A stretch of DNA of 64,000 bases from an uncultured Planctomycetota bacterium (GTDB lineage: Bacteria; Planctomycetota; Phycisphaerae; UBA1845; Fen-1342). The stretch is from contig CAADGL010000009.1 of the NCBI GenBank assembly GCA_900696525.1, forward strand, positions 122,205 through 186,204. The letters run 5' to 3'. Below, in pieces: positions 24,802-33,967 of this stretch. Position 1 is the stretch's first letter, and each line of letters begins with the position of its first letter. The position numbers and the translations under genes were made by a program. The notes under the pieces were generated by a model. That model did no database searches. It was not told the DNA's origin and saw only the letters and a program-made list of their open reading frames with translations.

Positions 24802-25984
24802 ATGGCCCTGCCGTTCAACTATCACTGGCGCAACCTGCTCGTGCGGCGCACCACGACGACGTTGACGGTGCTCGTGCTGGCGGCGGTGGTGGCGACGTTC
24901 GCGTGGCTGCTGGCGTTCATGTCGGCGCTGAACGCCTCGCTCGCCGTGGCCAGCGACCCGCTGAAACTGATCGTGCTCCGCCGCGGAACCACGTCGGAAA
25001 CCAACAGCTACATCACGCCCGAGGAGTTCAACCGCCTCGCCCAGCTCGACGCCGCCCAGCGCGACGCCGCCGGCGCCGCGCTCATCAGTCCGGAGCTCTA
25101 CTGGCAGACGCAGCTGCCGCGCGCCGGCGACCCGAACGGGCTGCTCGTCAACGTGGCGCTGCGCGGCGTCACCGACTGTCGCCCTGAACGTGCACTCCAA
25201 CGTACGGCTGCTCGGGCGGGGCTTCTCGACCGGCTCGCCCGAGGTCATCGCCGGCCGAAAAGCCGCCCAACAGTTCGCCGGCCTGCGCGTCGGCGACTCG
25301 ATCCGCCTCGGCCAGGGCGAGAACCGCGAGTACAAGGTTGTCGGGCACTTCAGCGCCGACGGCGGCCCGCTCGAGAGCGAAATCTGGATGTACCTGCCGT
25401 CGATGCAGAGCGCGTACAACCGGTCCGGCTATTCGTCGGCCGCCCTGCGCCTGCGGCCCGGCGCCGACGTCGGCGACGTCATCGCGCAGATCGCCGGGCC
25501 GGCGATCCAGCTCAACGCGGTGCGCGAGTCGGAGTACTGGGCGTCGCAGGCCGGGATCGTGCGGGCCTACCAGTTCGTCTGCTCGGCGCTCGTCGCGGTC
25601 ATGTCGCTCGCGGCCGTCTTCGCCGTCGCGAACACGCTCTACGGCACTGTCGCCGGGCGCACGCGCGAGATCGCCATGCTGCGCACGATCGGCTATCGCC
25701 GGCATCACATCCTGACCGGCTTCGTCAGCGAGGCGGTGCTGCTGGCCCTCGCGGGCGGCCTGATCGGTTGCGGTGCGTGCTACGCGTGGCTGCAACTGGC
25801 GGGCAACACCAAGGACATGTTCACCGCCACGTCGTTCACCGCCCTGGCGTTCGAAATCCACATGACGCCCATGGTCGTCGTCGTGGCGCTCGCGAGCGTG
25901 GCGGTCGTCGGGGCGGCGGGGGCTTTCTTCCCGGCGCTGCGCGCGGCGCGGCTCGACGTGCTGGCGGCGTTGCGCAGCGAGTGA
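24802..25984 (+). pseudogene. FtsX-type permease, second copy, interrupted by a one-base frameshift
   Basis: Frame 1 from the ATG at 24802 encodes the N-terminal membrane helix and half the periplasmic domain (to ...NVALRGVTD). The protein continues in frame 2 (VALNVHSNVRLLGRGF...) to 25984 with the FtsX motif GRTREIAMLRTIGYRR and three C-terminal helices. Removing one T at about 25177 restores a single frame of 393 residues, exactly the length of the upstream paralogue. The break may be an assembly error, a recent mutation or, less likely, programmed shifting. Frame 1 stays open by chance beyond the break. Confidence 0.8.
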
Positions 25985-26021
25985 CGCCCCGGCACCGCGA
26001 TCCGTGCCAGCGGCGCCGGCC

Positions 26022-26909
26022 TCACGGCGCGCGGTCAGGCGGCACACCGTCAGCCGCTGCGGCGTCGCGCATGCCCACGACGGCGATGCGGCAGCGGGCG
26101 GCCTCGGCCAGCAGCCGCTCGCGCTCCAGCATGATCGTCCGGCCGGCTTCGATCACCAGCGCCGCGGCGCCCGCGCGGGCCAGGTTCTCGATCGTTTGCG
26201 GCCCCACGGTCGGCACGTCGAAACGCAGGTCCTGGTTCGGCTTCGCGACCTTCACCAGCGTCCACCCGCCCTGCGGGCACAGCCGCCCGGCACGCTCGAT
26301 CAGCGCGTCGGTGCCTTCGATCGCCTCTACCGCGATCACCTCGCGCTCCTTCACCGCCATCGACTGCCCGATGTCCAGCCCCGCCACCTGCTTGAGCAGT
26401 GGCCAGGCGAAACGCGCGTCGTCGAGCACGCGCGGCGGCGGGGCCTGCGGCGTCAGAACGCCCTCGGCTGCGAGCGAATCGGGTATGTAGCGGGTCGAGT
26501 CGATCAGGGTCAGACCTCGGCGCTGCATCTCCTCGGCCACGGCGCCCAGCAGCGCGTCGTTGCGCTTGTCGCGCGCCGCGAAGTACCAGACGCGAATACT
26601 CGTCAGGTCGGGCAGGTACTGCAACCATTGCAGCCAGCGCGGACCGCCGAACATGCGGCTCTTGCGCACGCGGCCGGCCATCACCACCTCGCGGCATCCC
26701 GACCGGCGCAAGACGCGAATCCAGCGGCCGAGCTGCGCAATCCCGCGCCAGCGCAGCACGTCCGCTGCCGCCGCCAGTCCGGGGTCGGCGCAGCCGCGCA
26801 GCGCCACGACCACGACGCGCCGGCCCGTCGCCCGCGCCCCGCGCGCCACGAGCAGGGGCAGTTGCCCCTCGCCGGCGATCAATCCCAGCGGTGTCTGCCC
26901 TGATTCCAT
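26022..26909 (-). CDS. lpxI: UDP-2,3-diacylglucosamine pyrophosphatase LpxI
   Basis: LpxI hydrolyses UDP-2,3-diacylglucosamine to lipid X in lipid A synthesis, replacing LpxH in many bacteria. The 295-residue protein has the family start GLIAGEGQLPLLVARGA and the conserved C-terminal segments VEAIEGTDALI and KPNQDLRFDVPTVGP. Its presence supports an outer membrane with lipid A. The minus-strand start has AAGG upstream and a TGCTATAAT promoter element about 90 bases away. No other lpx genes are in the window. Confidence 0.92.
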   Translation of the reverse strand: MESGQTPLGLIAGEGQLPLLVARGARATGRRVVVVALRGCADPGLAAAADVLRWRGIAQLGRWIRVLRRSGCREVVMAGRVRKSRMFGGPRWLQWLQYLPDLTSIRVWYFAARDKRNDALLGAVAEEMQRRGLTLIDSTRYIPDSLAAEGVLTPQAPPPRVLDDARFAWPLLKQVAGLDIGQSMAVKEREVIAVEAIEGTDALIERAGRLCPQGGWTLVKVAKPNQDLRFDVPTVGPQTIENLARAGAAALVIEAGRTIMLERERLLAEAARCRIAVVGMRDAAAADGVPPDRAP

Positions 26910-26996
26910 GCGCCTTGCCGCGGACGGCGCACCTGCGGCGCCGATCAGGTTGCGGCGCCGGCGCCTTTCTGCACCTCGGCGCGGCAGCCGGGCCGG

Positions 26997-27005
26997 ATTA
27001 TAGCA
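26997..27005 (-). promoter_or_regulatory. Candidate extended -10 promoter of lpxI
   Basis: Minus strand reads TGCTATAAT, a consensus -10 with the TGn extension, about 90 bases upstream of the lpxI ATG. The -35 region is weak (CTGACC at 19 bases). Confidence 0.45.
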
Positions 27006-27160
27006 GGCCAGGGGTGCCGGCGGTCAGGGCGCGCCGCGCGGAGTCCTCCGGCTCGGCGGCGCTCTTGCGCACGAACTCTCGCAGCGTCTCGGAAGCGCGC
27101 TGCGGCCCGAGCGCGAGCACGGCCCATGGCGCTTGACGCGCGACGAGCGCCTCCCCGACG

Positions 27161-27556
27161 ATGGCCGGCATGTGGTTCGTGCTGACGGCGTTGAGCGGGC
27201 TCGTCTCGGTGGCCGCCGGGGCGATCGGCGCGCACTGGTCGCTGTCCGATGAGCTGCGCGGACGGTTCAACGTCGGCGTCGCGTACCAGTTCTATCACAC
27301 GCTGGCCCTGTTCCTGGTCGCCTGGCTCGCCGCGCGCGTGCGCTCCTGGCTCGTGCACCTGGCTGGCGCCGCGTTCGTCGCCGGGATCATCCTCTTCTGC
27401 GGCTCGCTGTACTACATGGGCATCACCGGCAACCGTTCCGCCGCGCTTGTCACGCCCTACGGCGGAATGACGCTGATGGCCGGGTGGTTGCTGCTGGCGC
27501 TCTGCGGCGTCGTTTGGCGCGGGCGGTTGCGGCCGACGGCCCCGGCGAAGCCCTGA
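27161..27556 (+). CDS. DUF423 family small membrane protein
   Basis: The 131-residue protein has four membrane helices and the DUF423 hallmark near the N-terminus (AGAIGAHWSLSDELRGRFNV followed by VAYQFYHTLAL), with GSLYYMGITGNR and TPYGGMTLMAGWLLLAL in the second half. The family (E. coli YgdD relatives) has no firmly known role. The stop lies two bases before the next gene, indicating co-transcription. No clear ribosome site is seen; a second ATG nine bases in is possible. Confidence 0.85.
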   Translation: MAGMWFVLTALSGLVSVAAGAIGAHWSLSDELRGRFNVGVAYQFYHTLALFLVAWLAARVRSWLVHLAGAAFVAGIILFCGSLYYMGITGNRSAALVTPYGGMTLMAGWLLLALCGVVWRGRLRPTAPAKP

Positions 27557-27558
27557 GC

Positions 27559-28758
27559 ATGCCCACGAGCCGCGACACGCGAGCAGGTGACAAGGGCGCG
27601 GCGCACGGAGCGCTCACGTTGACCGGCCGCAACCAGCCCGAGCTTCACGTGCTGCACGTCCTCGGACCCGACACGCCGCCGTTGCGCGGCGACGTCTGCC
27701 GTGCGCTGATGGGCGCGGGTGCCGCCACGCTGCAATCCGCCCTCGCGCGTGGCGGGCCGCCGCCGGGCGGCCCGTGGCCCGGGTCGATGCTGCGCGTTTC
27801 GGCGCGGCCGTGGCGCGCGTGGGGTCGCGACGTGCGCTCGGTCTTCCGGCGGGCCGCGCAGCAGGCGTGCCCCGTTGTCGTGCACGCGTGGTCGCCGGGC
27901 GCCTGCGGCTGGGCGATGACGATCGGACACGATGCCGCTGCGCCGGTGCTGATCGACTGCGAGTTTCCGCGGGCCGGCGAGCGTCTGGCGCGCTGGTTCA
28001 CATCGGAGCCCCGGGCGGCGCCGCCGTCGTTCGTCTGTCCGACGGCGCGGGCGATGCGGCGGATGCTGGAGGGCGGCGCGCCGCTGTCGAGCATCGCGCT
28101 GATCCGCGACAGCGTCGATTTTGCGCTTCTGCGTGAAGACGCTTCTCGCGTCCGCGCGGCCCTCGGCGCTGCGCCGGACAACGTGCTGGTGCTCGCGCTG
28201 CCGCCATTGGGCCGGCGCGCGGGTTTTCACGCGGCGTGGTCGGCGATGCTCGCGCAGAAGGTTGTCGCCGGAGTCCGCCTGGTCATTCCCGGCAACGGGC
28301 GCGAGACCGACGGCCTGCGCCACCTTGCGCGCGCCTGCCGGCATGAGCACATGATGTGCTTCACAGGCGATGCGCTGGGTCTGCCCCAGTTGCTGCGCGC
28401 GGCGGACCTGGCCCTCTTCCTGCCGATCGGGGACACGTCGACCGCGGCCGTGGCGTGGGCGATGGCGGCGGAGCGGCCGATCGTCGCCTCGGCCGTGCCC
28501 GCGGTCACCGAGCTGCTCGCGCACGGCGCGAGCGCCTGGCTGTGCCGGCCCGCGGACCCGCGTGACGCGGCGCGGCGGATCGTCAACGCGATCGAGATGG
28601 CCGAGCGTTCCCGGCAGCAGGCGGCCCTGGCGCGCCTTCAGGCCTACGCCGTCTTCAGCCGCCAGCGGATGGTGGAGCAGTACTCAGCGGCCTACGCGAA
28701 CCTGGTGGGCGGGCGCGCGGTCGGGGAGGGCGTGACGGACCCGGCCTTGGCCGTCTGA
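27559..28758 (+). CDS. GT4-like glycosyltransferase
   Basis: The 399-residue product has a two-Rossmann layout. The C-terminal half resembles GT4 glycosyltransferases: a strand-loop around VLVLALPPLGRRAGFHAAW, then a donor-site region with LLRAADLALFLPIGDTSTAAVAWAMAAERPIVASAVPA, where family members have E-x7-E; here the acidic residues are largely replaced, so donor use is uncertain. The N-terminal half carries a low-complexity Gly/Pro stretch. The start is taken just after the DUF423 stop. Linkage to lpxI suggests an envelope role, but the evidence is weak. Confidence 0.65.
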   Translation: MPTSRDTRAGDKGAAHGALTLTGRNQPELHVLHVLGPDTPPLRGDVCRALMGAGAATLQSALARGGPPPGGPWPGSMLRVSARPWRAWGRDVRSVFRRAAQQACPVVVHAWSPGACGWAMTIGHDAAAPVLIDCEFPRAGERLARWFTSEPRAAPPSFVCPTARAMRRMLEGGAPLSSIALIRDSVDFALLREDASRVRAALGAAPDNVLVLALPPLGRRAGFHAAWSAMLAQKVVAGVRLVIPGNGRETDGLRHLARACRHEHMMCFTGDALGLPQLLRAADLALFLPIGDTSTAAVAWAMAAERPIVASAVPAVTELLAHGASAWLCRPADPRDAARRIVNAIEMAERSRQQAALARLQAYAVFSRQRMVEQYSAAYANLVGGRAVGEGVTDPALAV

Positions 28759-28877
28759 CGGCCGAATGGGCCAGAACCTGGGCAGCAAAAGGACAATCGC
28801 CTCCGGGCCACGGTGCGGCGCCGAAGGCGATTCTGCATTTCAGCGCGCGATCGCTTGTTGGCCTCCGAGGAGCCCCG

Positions 28878-30266
28878 TCACGGATTCCTGGGCGGCGCCG
28901 AATTCTCGCTCGGCTCGCGAGGCTCGGCGGCGGCGGCGGTATCGGCGAGGAAGCGCTGCACATCGGACCAGCGCGCATCCGCCTCGTCCGGGCAGTCAAC
29001 CAGCGCCTGCACGAAACGCTGCATCAGCACAGGGAACTGGCTCGCCGCGGCTCCGCTCAGGTGATGCGGTGAGACCGGGTAGCCCTGCTCGTCGATCGCG
29101 CCGTAGAAGTCCAGCTCGGCGATGCAGGCGTCGGGCAGGTTGACGATCTCAACGCCCATCAGGCCGAAATCGTTGCGGGCGCCCACGCCGGTGGCGCCCG
29201 AAGTCGCTGTCGCGCCCAGCACGCGCGTGGGGCGCGACGAGTCGTTGATGCCCGGCGCATTCTCGCTCGACGGGAATGCCGCCAGGTAGTCCGGGAACAG
29301 GAACGGCATCGGCATGCCGATCGGCGCGGTGGTCGCGCCCGTGGCCGTCGTGAAACGGTCCGGCGGAGCGTGGCTGGCCGGCGGCGTGATGTCGCCCGGC
29401 CGGATCTCGCCCGTCGCGTCACCGTCGATGGCCACGGTGGGCTCGGCGTGGCCGGTCGTCGGCGCGTCGTCGCCGATGATCATCGTGGGCGCCTGGGCGG
29501 TGGAGGCGCCGGCGTTGGCGCCGGCCGCGGCGAAGGCGGCGTCCTGCATGGCGCGTTGCTGCATCTCGCGCTCCTGCTGAGCGGCCAGACGGGCGACTTC
29601 GCGGAGCTGAACGCGGGCGACTTCGAGTTTCGGGTTGACGCGCAGGGCCAGCTCGAGCGAGCGGGCGGCGTCGGCGTACAGCGTGGCCTCGCTCTGGATC
29701 ATCGCCAGATTGAAGTACGCGTCGGCCTCGGTGCAGGCCGACTGGAAGTCTTCGAGCGCCTCGGCAAAGCGCCCCATCTTGGCCAGCGCCACGCCGCGGT
29801 TCATCCGGGCTCGCGGAAAATCGGGCCGCAGCTCGAGCGCCCGGCTGAAGGCCGTGTGCGCCGCCGGGTAGTTGCCCTCGAGGTAATAGCTGAAGCCCAG
29901 GTTGTTGTGGACGTAGGCGAGGTTCGGGTTCTTGTCGAGGATGATCAGGAATTCCTGCGTCGCTTCGCTGTGGCGGCCGAGCTTGTTGAGCGTGATGCCC
30001 AGCCGGTTGCGCGCGGCCACGAAGTCCGGCAAGTCCTGGAGCGCGCTGCGGTACTGGACGGCGGCCCTGGCGAACTCGCCCTGACGCTCCATGAGATGCG
30101 CGTGAGCGAAGATCGTGGTCGCGTTGAGCCTCGGCGTTTCTCCGCGGGCGCGGGCCGGCAGCGCGCCGGGTGCGTTGGTCTCGGTCTGGGTCTGCTGGCA
30201 GCCGAGCACGCCGGCCGCGGTCAGCAGCACGCTGAGCCGCAGCGCGCGGTTCATGCAGCTTTTCAC
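28878..30266 (-). CDS. Lipoprotein with tetratricopeptide repeats
   Basis: The 462-residue protein has a lipoprotein signal (LSVLLTAAGVLGC, lipidated Cys at residue 23) followed by about five TPR units from residue 55 to 220 (for example AVQYRSALQDLPDFVAARNR and NNLGFSYYLEGNYPAAHTAF) and a low-complexity C-terminal half. TadD-type pilus lipoproteins look like this, but no pilus genes are nearby. The start is a GTG with AGGAG seven bases upstream. It is directly downstream of the next lipoprotein gene, so they form an operon. Confidence 0.8.
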   Translation of the reverse strand: MKSCMNRALRLSVLLTAAGVLGCQQTQTETNAPGALPARARGETPRLNATTIFAHAHLMERQGEFARAAVQYRSALQDLPDFVAARNRLGITLNKLGRHSEATQEFLIILDKNPNLAYVHNNLGFSYYLEGNYPAAHTAFSRALELRPDFPRARMNRGVALAKMGRFAEALEDFQSACTEADAYFNLAMIQSEATLYADAARSLELALRVNPKLEVARVQLREVARLAAQQEREMQQRAMQDAAFAAAGANAGASTAQAPTMIIGDDAPTTGHAEPTVAIDGDATGEIRPGDITPPASHAPPDRFTTATGATTAPIGMPMPFLFPDYLAAFPSSENAPGINDSSRPTRVLGATATSGATGVGARNDFGLMGVEIVNLPDACIAELDFYGAIDEQGYPVSPHHLSGAAASQFPVLMQRFVQALVDCPDEADARWSDVQRFLADTAAAAEPREPSENSAPPRNP

Positions 30267-30284
30267 AACGTCACTCCTGTTGAG

Positions 30285-30815
30285 TTATGGCTTGCTGGGC
30301 GCGCCCGTCGTCCCCGAGGTCGTCCCGGCTGCCGACGTGGAGCCGGTCTTCTTCCTGGGTGCGTACGTCCCCTCGTTCACCTTGATCAGCACCACTTCCG
30401 CCGCGCTCATCCCGCGCCCCCCCGGCAGGTCCTCGCGGAACGACTCGGCTGAGGCGTCAAGCCCCGCGTCCTCCAGCCGGCGCCGGACCGTGTCGCCGCG
30501 CGCCGCGAGCAGATCGGAGTCGTCCAGGTCGCTGCTCAGGCGGATCGTGCCGCCGTAGGCCTGCACCAGCGAGATCAACCGGGCCACGCGCTCCTCGCCG
30601 AGGCCGCTGAGCTGCGGCCGGTGCGGCAGGAAGTGCACGTCGCTGACGCTCATGTCGGCCAGCAGGGCGTTGTCGGTCATGTAGACCATCGGCGCTTGGA
30701 GGTCGCTGACGTCGTAGGGGGTGCCGTGGGGCGGGGCGTTCAGCCGCTTGGCGGGTTCGCTGCATCCCGGGCACAGCAGTGCAGCGCAGCCGGCCACGAT
30801 CATCGCTTTGCGCAT
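30285..30815 (-). CDS. Small lipoprotein, possibly with an OmpA/CpaD-like fold
   Basis: The 176-residue product has a lipoprotein signal (IVAGCAALLCPGC, Cys at residue 18). A central region (VHFLPHRPQLSGLGEERVAR ... LAARGDTVRRRLEDAGL) resembles OmpA- or CpaD-type domains, in which an 'F..g...L' strand is followed by helices and an R...V...L...G helix. A Ser/Thr/Gly-rich tail ends it. AGGAGG precedes the ATG. It precedes the TPR lipoprotein by 18 bases, so the pair likely act together in the envelope; the pilus idea is inference only. Confidence 0.7.
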   Translation of the reverse strand: MRKAMIVAGCAALLCPGCSEPAKRLNAPPHGTPYDVSDLQAPMVYMTDNALLADMSVSDVHFLPHRPQLSGLGEERVARLISLVQAYGGTIRLSSDLDDSDLLAARGDTVRRRLEDAGLDASAESFREDLPGGRGMSAAEVVLIKVNEGTYAPRKKTGSTSAAGTTSGTTGAPSKP

Positions 30816-31243
30816 CGCGCGTTCCTCCTGAGAAGCGGTCGGCGGCGTCTGGCGTCCACGCCGGGCCGGCCGGGGTGTAGGCTTCCCGATAAAATCGGCA
30901 GGAGCCGGCGGGGGGGTTGAACAACGGTTTGCCAGGGCGTGTGCCGTGACACCCGCGCGGCGCTCCGAGGTTCCCCGCGGCCGCGTCCGGATGTAACTCT
31001 CTTACTAGTAACAGGTTCCATGCAGAATGGCACGCGGCGTGCGTTTTTCGTTGACCGGCGGCGGCCCCTTCGGCTAGGCTGGTTCAGCGGTTTTCGGGTA
31101 ATCAGGGACTCTGCTTCAGAGCGTCCCGTTCGCTGTGTAACGAGCCGGCGCGACGCCTCCGCGCGAATGCTGCGCGGTCGCGGCGCGTGTGTCTTAGTCG
31201 GGTCTTCGTATTCGAAGGCCGCAGCTTCTCAAGAGGGAAAGTC
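30816..31243. other. 428-base divergent intergenic region
   Basis: No gene is supported. It separates the two-lipoprotein operon from the CHRD gene. It contains a perfect 10-bp palindrome TTACTAGTAA at 31002-31011, within repeats of GTAAC, which could be an operator, and a hairpin at 31105-31127 (GGGAC-TCTG / CAGA-GC-GTCCC) in the probable 5' leader of the CHRD gene. Confidence 0.4.
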
Positions 31244-32539
31244 ATGCGCTCAAGGAATCTCTGTCTCAGTCTCACGATCGTGGCTGCAACGGCCATCGGC
31301 GGAATCCAACCGGCCTTGGCCACATGCCGCTACCAGATGGTCGCACTCCTGAACGGTACGCAGGAGGTGCCACCGAACGCCTCGGCCGGCTTTGGCGCCG
31401 GCCGGTTCTTCATCGACACTCAGGCCAACACGCTGACATACTACATCGTCTACAGCGGCCTCAGCGCCGCCGAAACCGCCGCCCACATCCACGGACCGGC
31501 CGACCCCGGGGTCAACGCTGGCGTCCTCGTCGGCCTGCCCCTCGGCAACGTCAAGACCGGCGTCTGGAACTACCCGGAGGCGGCCGAGCAGGACATCCTC
31601 AACGGCCGCACCTACGTCAACGTTCACACGGCGAACTTCCCGGGAGGTGAAATCCGCGGGCAGATCGTTACGATGGTCGCCGACCTCGACGGCAACCAGG
31701 AAGTCCCGCCTGTGCCCACCGCCGGCCGCGGCTTTGGACTGTTCACCGTCAATACCGACACGAACACCATCCGCTACTACATTGCCTTCGGCGGGCTGGG
31801 GGCGGCTGAGACCGCGGCGCACATCCACGGCCTCGCGCCGCACGGCGTGAACGCGGGAGTGATGTTCGGCCTGCCGGCCGGGTCGCCGAAGGTCGGCGTC
31901 GCCGTTTACAACGAGGCCGACGAGAAGGCGATCCTGCGCGGCATGACGTACGTGAACATCCACTCGGCAAACTTCCCCGGCGGCGAAATCCGCGGGCAGA
32001 TTACGCCCAACCTCATCCCGATGGACGGCACCCAGGAAGTTCCGCCGAACGCGAGCGGAGCGGCGGGCGTGCAGTTCCTCGTGCTCGATGAGGCGGGCGA
32101 CCGCCTGACGTTCGACATCCGGCACAATGTCGCCAGCGAGACCGCGGCGCACTTCCACGGCTTCGCGCCTCCGGGCGCGAACGCGGGTGTGCTCTTCGGC
32201 CTGGCGGCGCCCGCGGCGCGCAAGTTGGGGACGTGGGCGTACGCGGCGGCGCAGGAGGACAATATCCGCGCCGGGCTGACATACACGAACATCCACTCGA
32301 CGGCGTTCCCGGGCGGCGAGGTGCGCGGCCAGAACGTCTGGGCGCGGCTGCCGTGTATCGGCGACATCGACGGCAACGGCGTGGTGGGCCAGGGCGACCT
32401 GGGTGTTCTGCTCGGGGCGTTCGGCAAGAACGCCGGCGAACCCGGTTACGATGCCTGCGCCGACCTCGACGGGAACAACAACATTGGCCAGGGCGACCTG
32501 GGGCTGCTGCTGTCGAACTTCGGCATCAACTGCCCGTAG
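31244..32539 (+). CDS. Secreted protein with three CHRD domains and a dockerin-like tail
   Basis: The 431-residue protein has a signal peptide (LCLSLTIVAATAIGGIQPALA) and three CHRD domains, each with L.G.QEVPP, ETAAH.HG, NAGV..GL and a terminal Y.N.H....PGGE.RGQ. CHRD domains are named from chordin; their bacterial role is unknown. The C-terminus holds two calcium-loop repeats (IGDIDGNGVVGQGDLGVLLG and ADLDGNNNIGQGDLGLLLS) of the dockerin-like kind seen widely in planctomycete secreted proteins. GAGGGAAA precedes the ATG. A hairpin with T-run follows the gene. Confidence 0.88.
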   Translation: MRSRNLCLSLTIVAATAIGGIQPALATCRYQMVALLNGTQEVPPNASAGFGAGRFFIDTQANTLTYYIVYSGLSAAETAAHIHGPADPGVNAGVLVGLPLGNVKTGVWNYPEAAEQDILNGRTYVNVHTANFPGGEIRGQIVTMVADLDGNQEVPPVPTAGRGFGLFTVNTDTNTIRYYIAFGGLGAAETAAHIHGLAPHGVNAGVMFGLPAGSPKVGVAVYNEADEKAILRGMTYVNIHSANFPGGEIRGQITPNLIPMDGTQEVPPNASGAAGVQFLVLDEAGDRLTFDIRHNVASETAAHFHGFAPPGANAGVLFGLAAPAARKLGTWAYAAAQEDNIRAGLTYTNIHSTAFPGGEVRGQNVWARLPCIGDIDGNGVVGQGDLGVLLGAFGKNAGEPGYDACADLDGNNNIGQGDLGLLLSNFGINCP

Positions 32540-32572
32540 GCGCTCCTGGCGGAGCCTTTGCGACTGACGCGT

Positions 32573-32617
32573 CGGCCGCGGACCCAGAGACGGGTTCGCG
32601 GCCGTCGCCGCTTTTTT
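32573..32617 (+). terminator. Intrinsic terminator after the CHRD gene
   Basis: CGGCCGCG (32573-32580) pairs with CGCGGCCG (32597-32604), with an inner CCC/GGG. A short GCGG/CCGC alternative stem runs directly into six T at 32612-32617. Confidence 0.6.
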
Positions 32618-32708
32618 GGGGGTGTGCGGCCGCGGCGCGCGGTCGGGGTGCGCGGTCGCGTGCGCGGCGGTTGCTGGCCGCGCGGGTCGGCAGCCGATAT
32701 AAGGCGGC

Positions 32709-33800
32709 ATGCCCCGGATCATCAACATCTGCGGCGCGCGGCCGAATTTCATGAAGATCGCGCCGCTGATGCGCGCCTACCGCGGTCACCCGAACATCGT
32801 GCCGCTGATCGTGCACACGGGCCAGCACTATGACGCGAACATGTCGGAGGTGTTCTTCCGCCAGCTTGGGATTCCCGAGCCCGATCTCAATCTTGAAGTC
32901 GGCTCGGGCAGCCACGCGCAGCAGACGGCGCAGATCATGTCCCGCTTCGAGCCGGTCGTGCAGCAGCACCGGCCCGACTGGGTCCTCGTCGTCGGGGACG
33001 TCAACAGCACGATCGCCTGCGCCCTGGTCGCAACCAAGCTGGGCGTGCGCGTCGCCCACGTCGAGGCCGGCCTGCGCAGCTTTGACCGCGGCATGCCCGA
33101 GGAGATCAACCGCCTGCTCACCGACGCCATCAGCGACCTGCTGCTGGTCAGCGAGCCCAGCGGCCTCGAGAACCTGCGGCGCGAGGGCGTTGCCGCCGAG
33201 CGCGTGCACTTCGTCGGAAACGTCATGATCGACACGCTGCGCTTCAGCCTCGAGCACGCCCGGCGCACGCGCGTGCTGGACGCGCTGGGCCTCGCGCCGC
33301 GCGGCTACAACGTGCTGACCCTGCACCGGCCGAGCAACGTCGATGATCCGCTCGTGTTCGGCCGGCTGCTCGACGCCTTGGAGCGCATCTCCGCCGACCT
33401 GCAAGTCGTCTTTCCCATTCACCCGCGCACGCGCGCCAACCTCGCACGCCTCGGTCTCCAGCCGCGCCTCGACGCCCTGCGCGGCCTGCGACTCGTCGAG
33501 CCGCTTGGATACCTCGAGTTCCTCCGGCTCATGGCCGACGCCGCCGTCGTCCTGACCGATTCCGGCGGCATCCAGGAAGAAACGACCATCCTCGGCGTGT
33601 GGTGCCTGACGCTGCGCGAGAACACGGAGCGGCCCGTGACGCTGACCAGCGGCACGAACACGCTCGTCGGGACCGACCCGCAGCGCATCGTCGCCGCGTA
33701 TGAGCGCTGTCGCAAGACGCCCCTGGGCGAGCCGCGCGTGCCCGAGAAATGGGACGGCCGGGCGGCGGAGCGAATCGCCGAGCTGCTGGCGAAGATGTAG
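32709..33800 (+). CDS. wecB: UDP-N-acetylglucosamine 2-epimerase (non-hydrolysing)
   Basis: The enzyme interconverts UDP-GlcNAc and UDP-ManNAc for surface polysaccharides. The 363-residue protein shows the GT-B fold motifs GARPNFMKIAPLMRA at the N-terminus, HTGQHYDANMSEVFF, VVGDVNSTIACALVA, HVEAGLRSFDRGMPEEINR and the UDP-binding DSGGIQEETTILG with TLRENTERPVT. Length and motifs are complete. No ManNAc dehydrogenase or polysaccharide cluster lies beside it. The start has AAGGCGGC just ahead. Confidence 0.95.
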   Translation: MPRIINICGARPNFMKIAPLMRAYRGHPNIVPLIVHTGQHYDANMSEVFFRQLGIPEPDLNLEVGSGSHAQQTAQIMSRFEPVVQQHRPDWVLVVGDVNSTIACALVATKLGVRVAHVEAGLRSFDRGMPEEINRLLTDAISDLLLVSEPSGLENLRREGVAAERVHFVGNVMIDTLRFSLEHARRTRVLDALGLAPRGYNVLTLHRPSNVDDPLVFGRLLDALERISADLQVVFPIHPRTRANLARLGLQPRLDALRGLRLVEPLGYLEFLRLMADAAVVLTDSGGIQEETTILGVWCLTLRENTERPVTLTSGTNTLVGTDPQRIVAAYERCRKTPLGEPRVPEKWDGRAAERIAELLAKM

Positions 33801-33967
33801 CGCGGCTGCCGCGGCTGTAGAGCGGCTGAAGCGTGGCATGTGGCGGGACAGGTGGCAACGGTGCCACCCGGCACGCCGCCCAGACGCCCCGACGCCCGGA
33901 GTGCGGGTGGTCGTAGCCAGGTGTTTCAACCCCGGGGAAACGTGCCCTTCTCCCAGTTTTCTCTCTT

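Noticed and set aside
28766..29143. Small + strand frame downstream of the glycosyltransferase
   Set aside because: It lies antisense to the end of the TPR lipoprotein gene and is Arg/Ser-rich shadow.
33922..33946. CRISPR-repeat-like GTTTCAACCCC, with a similar string at 42789
   Set aside because: Only isolated single copies with no regular spacing and no cas genes.
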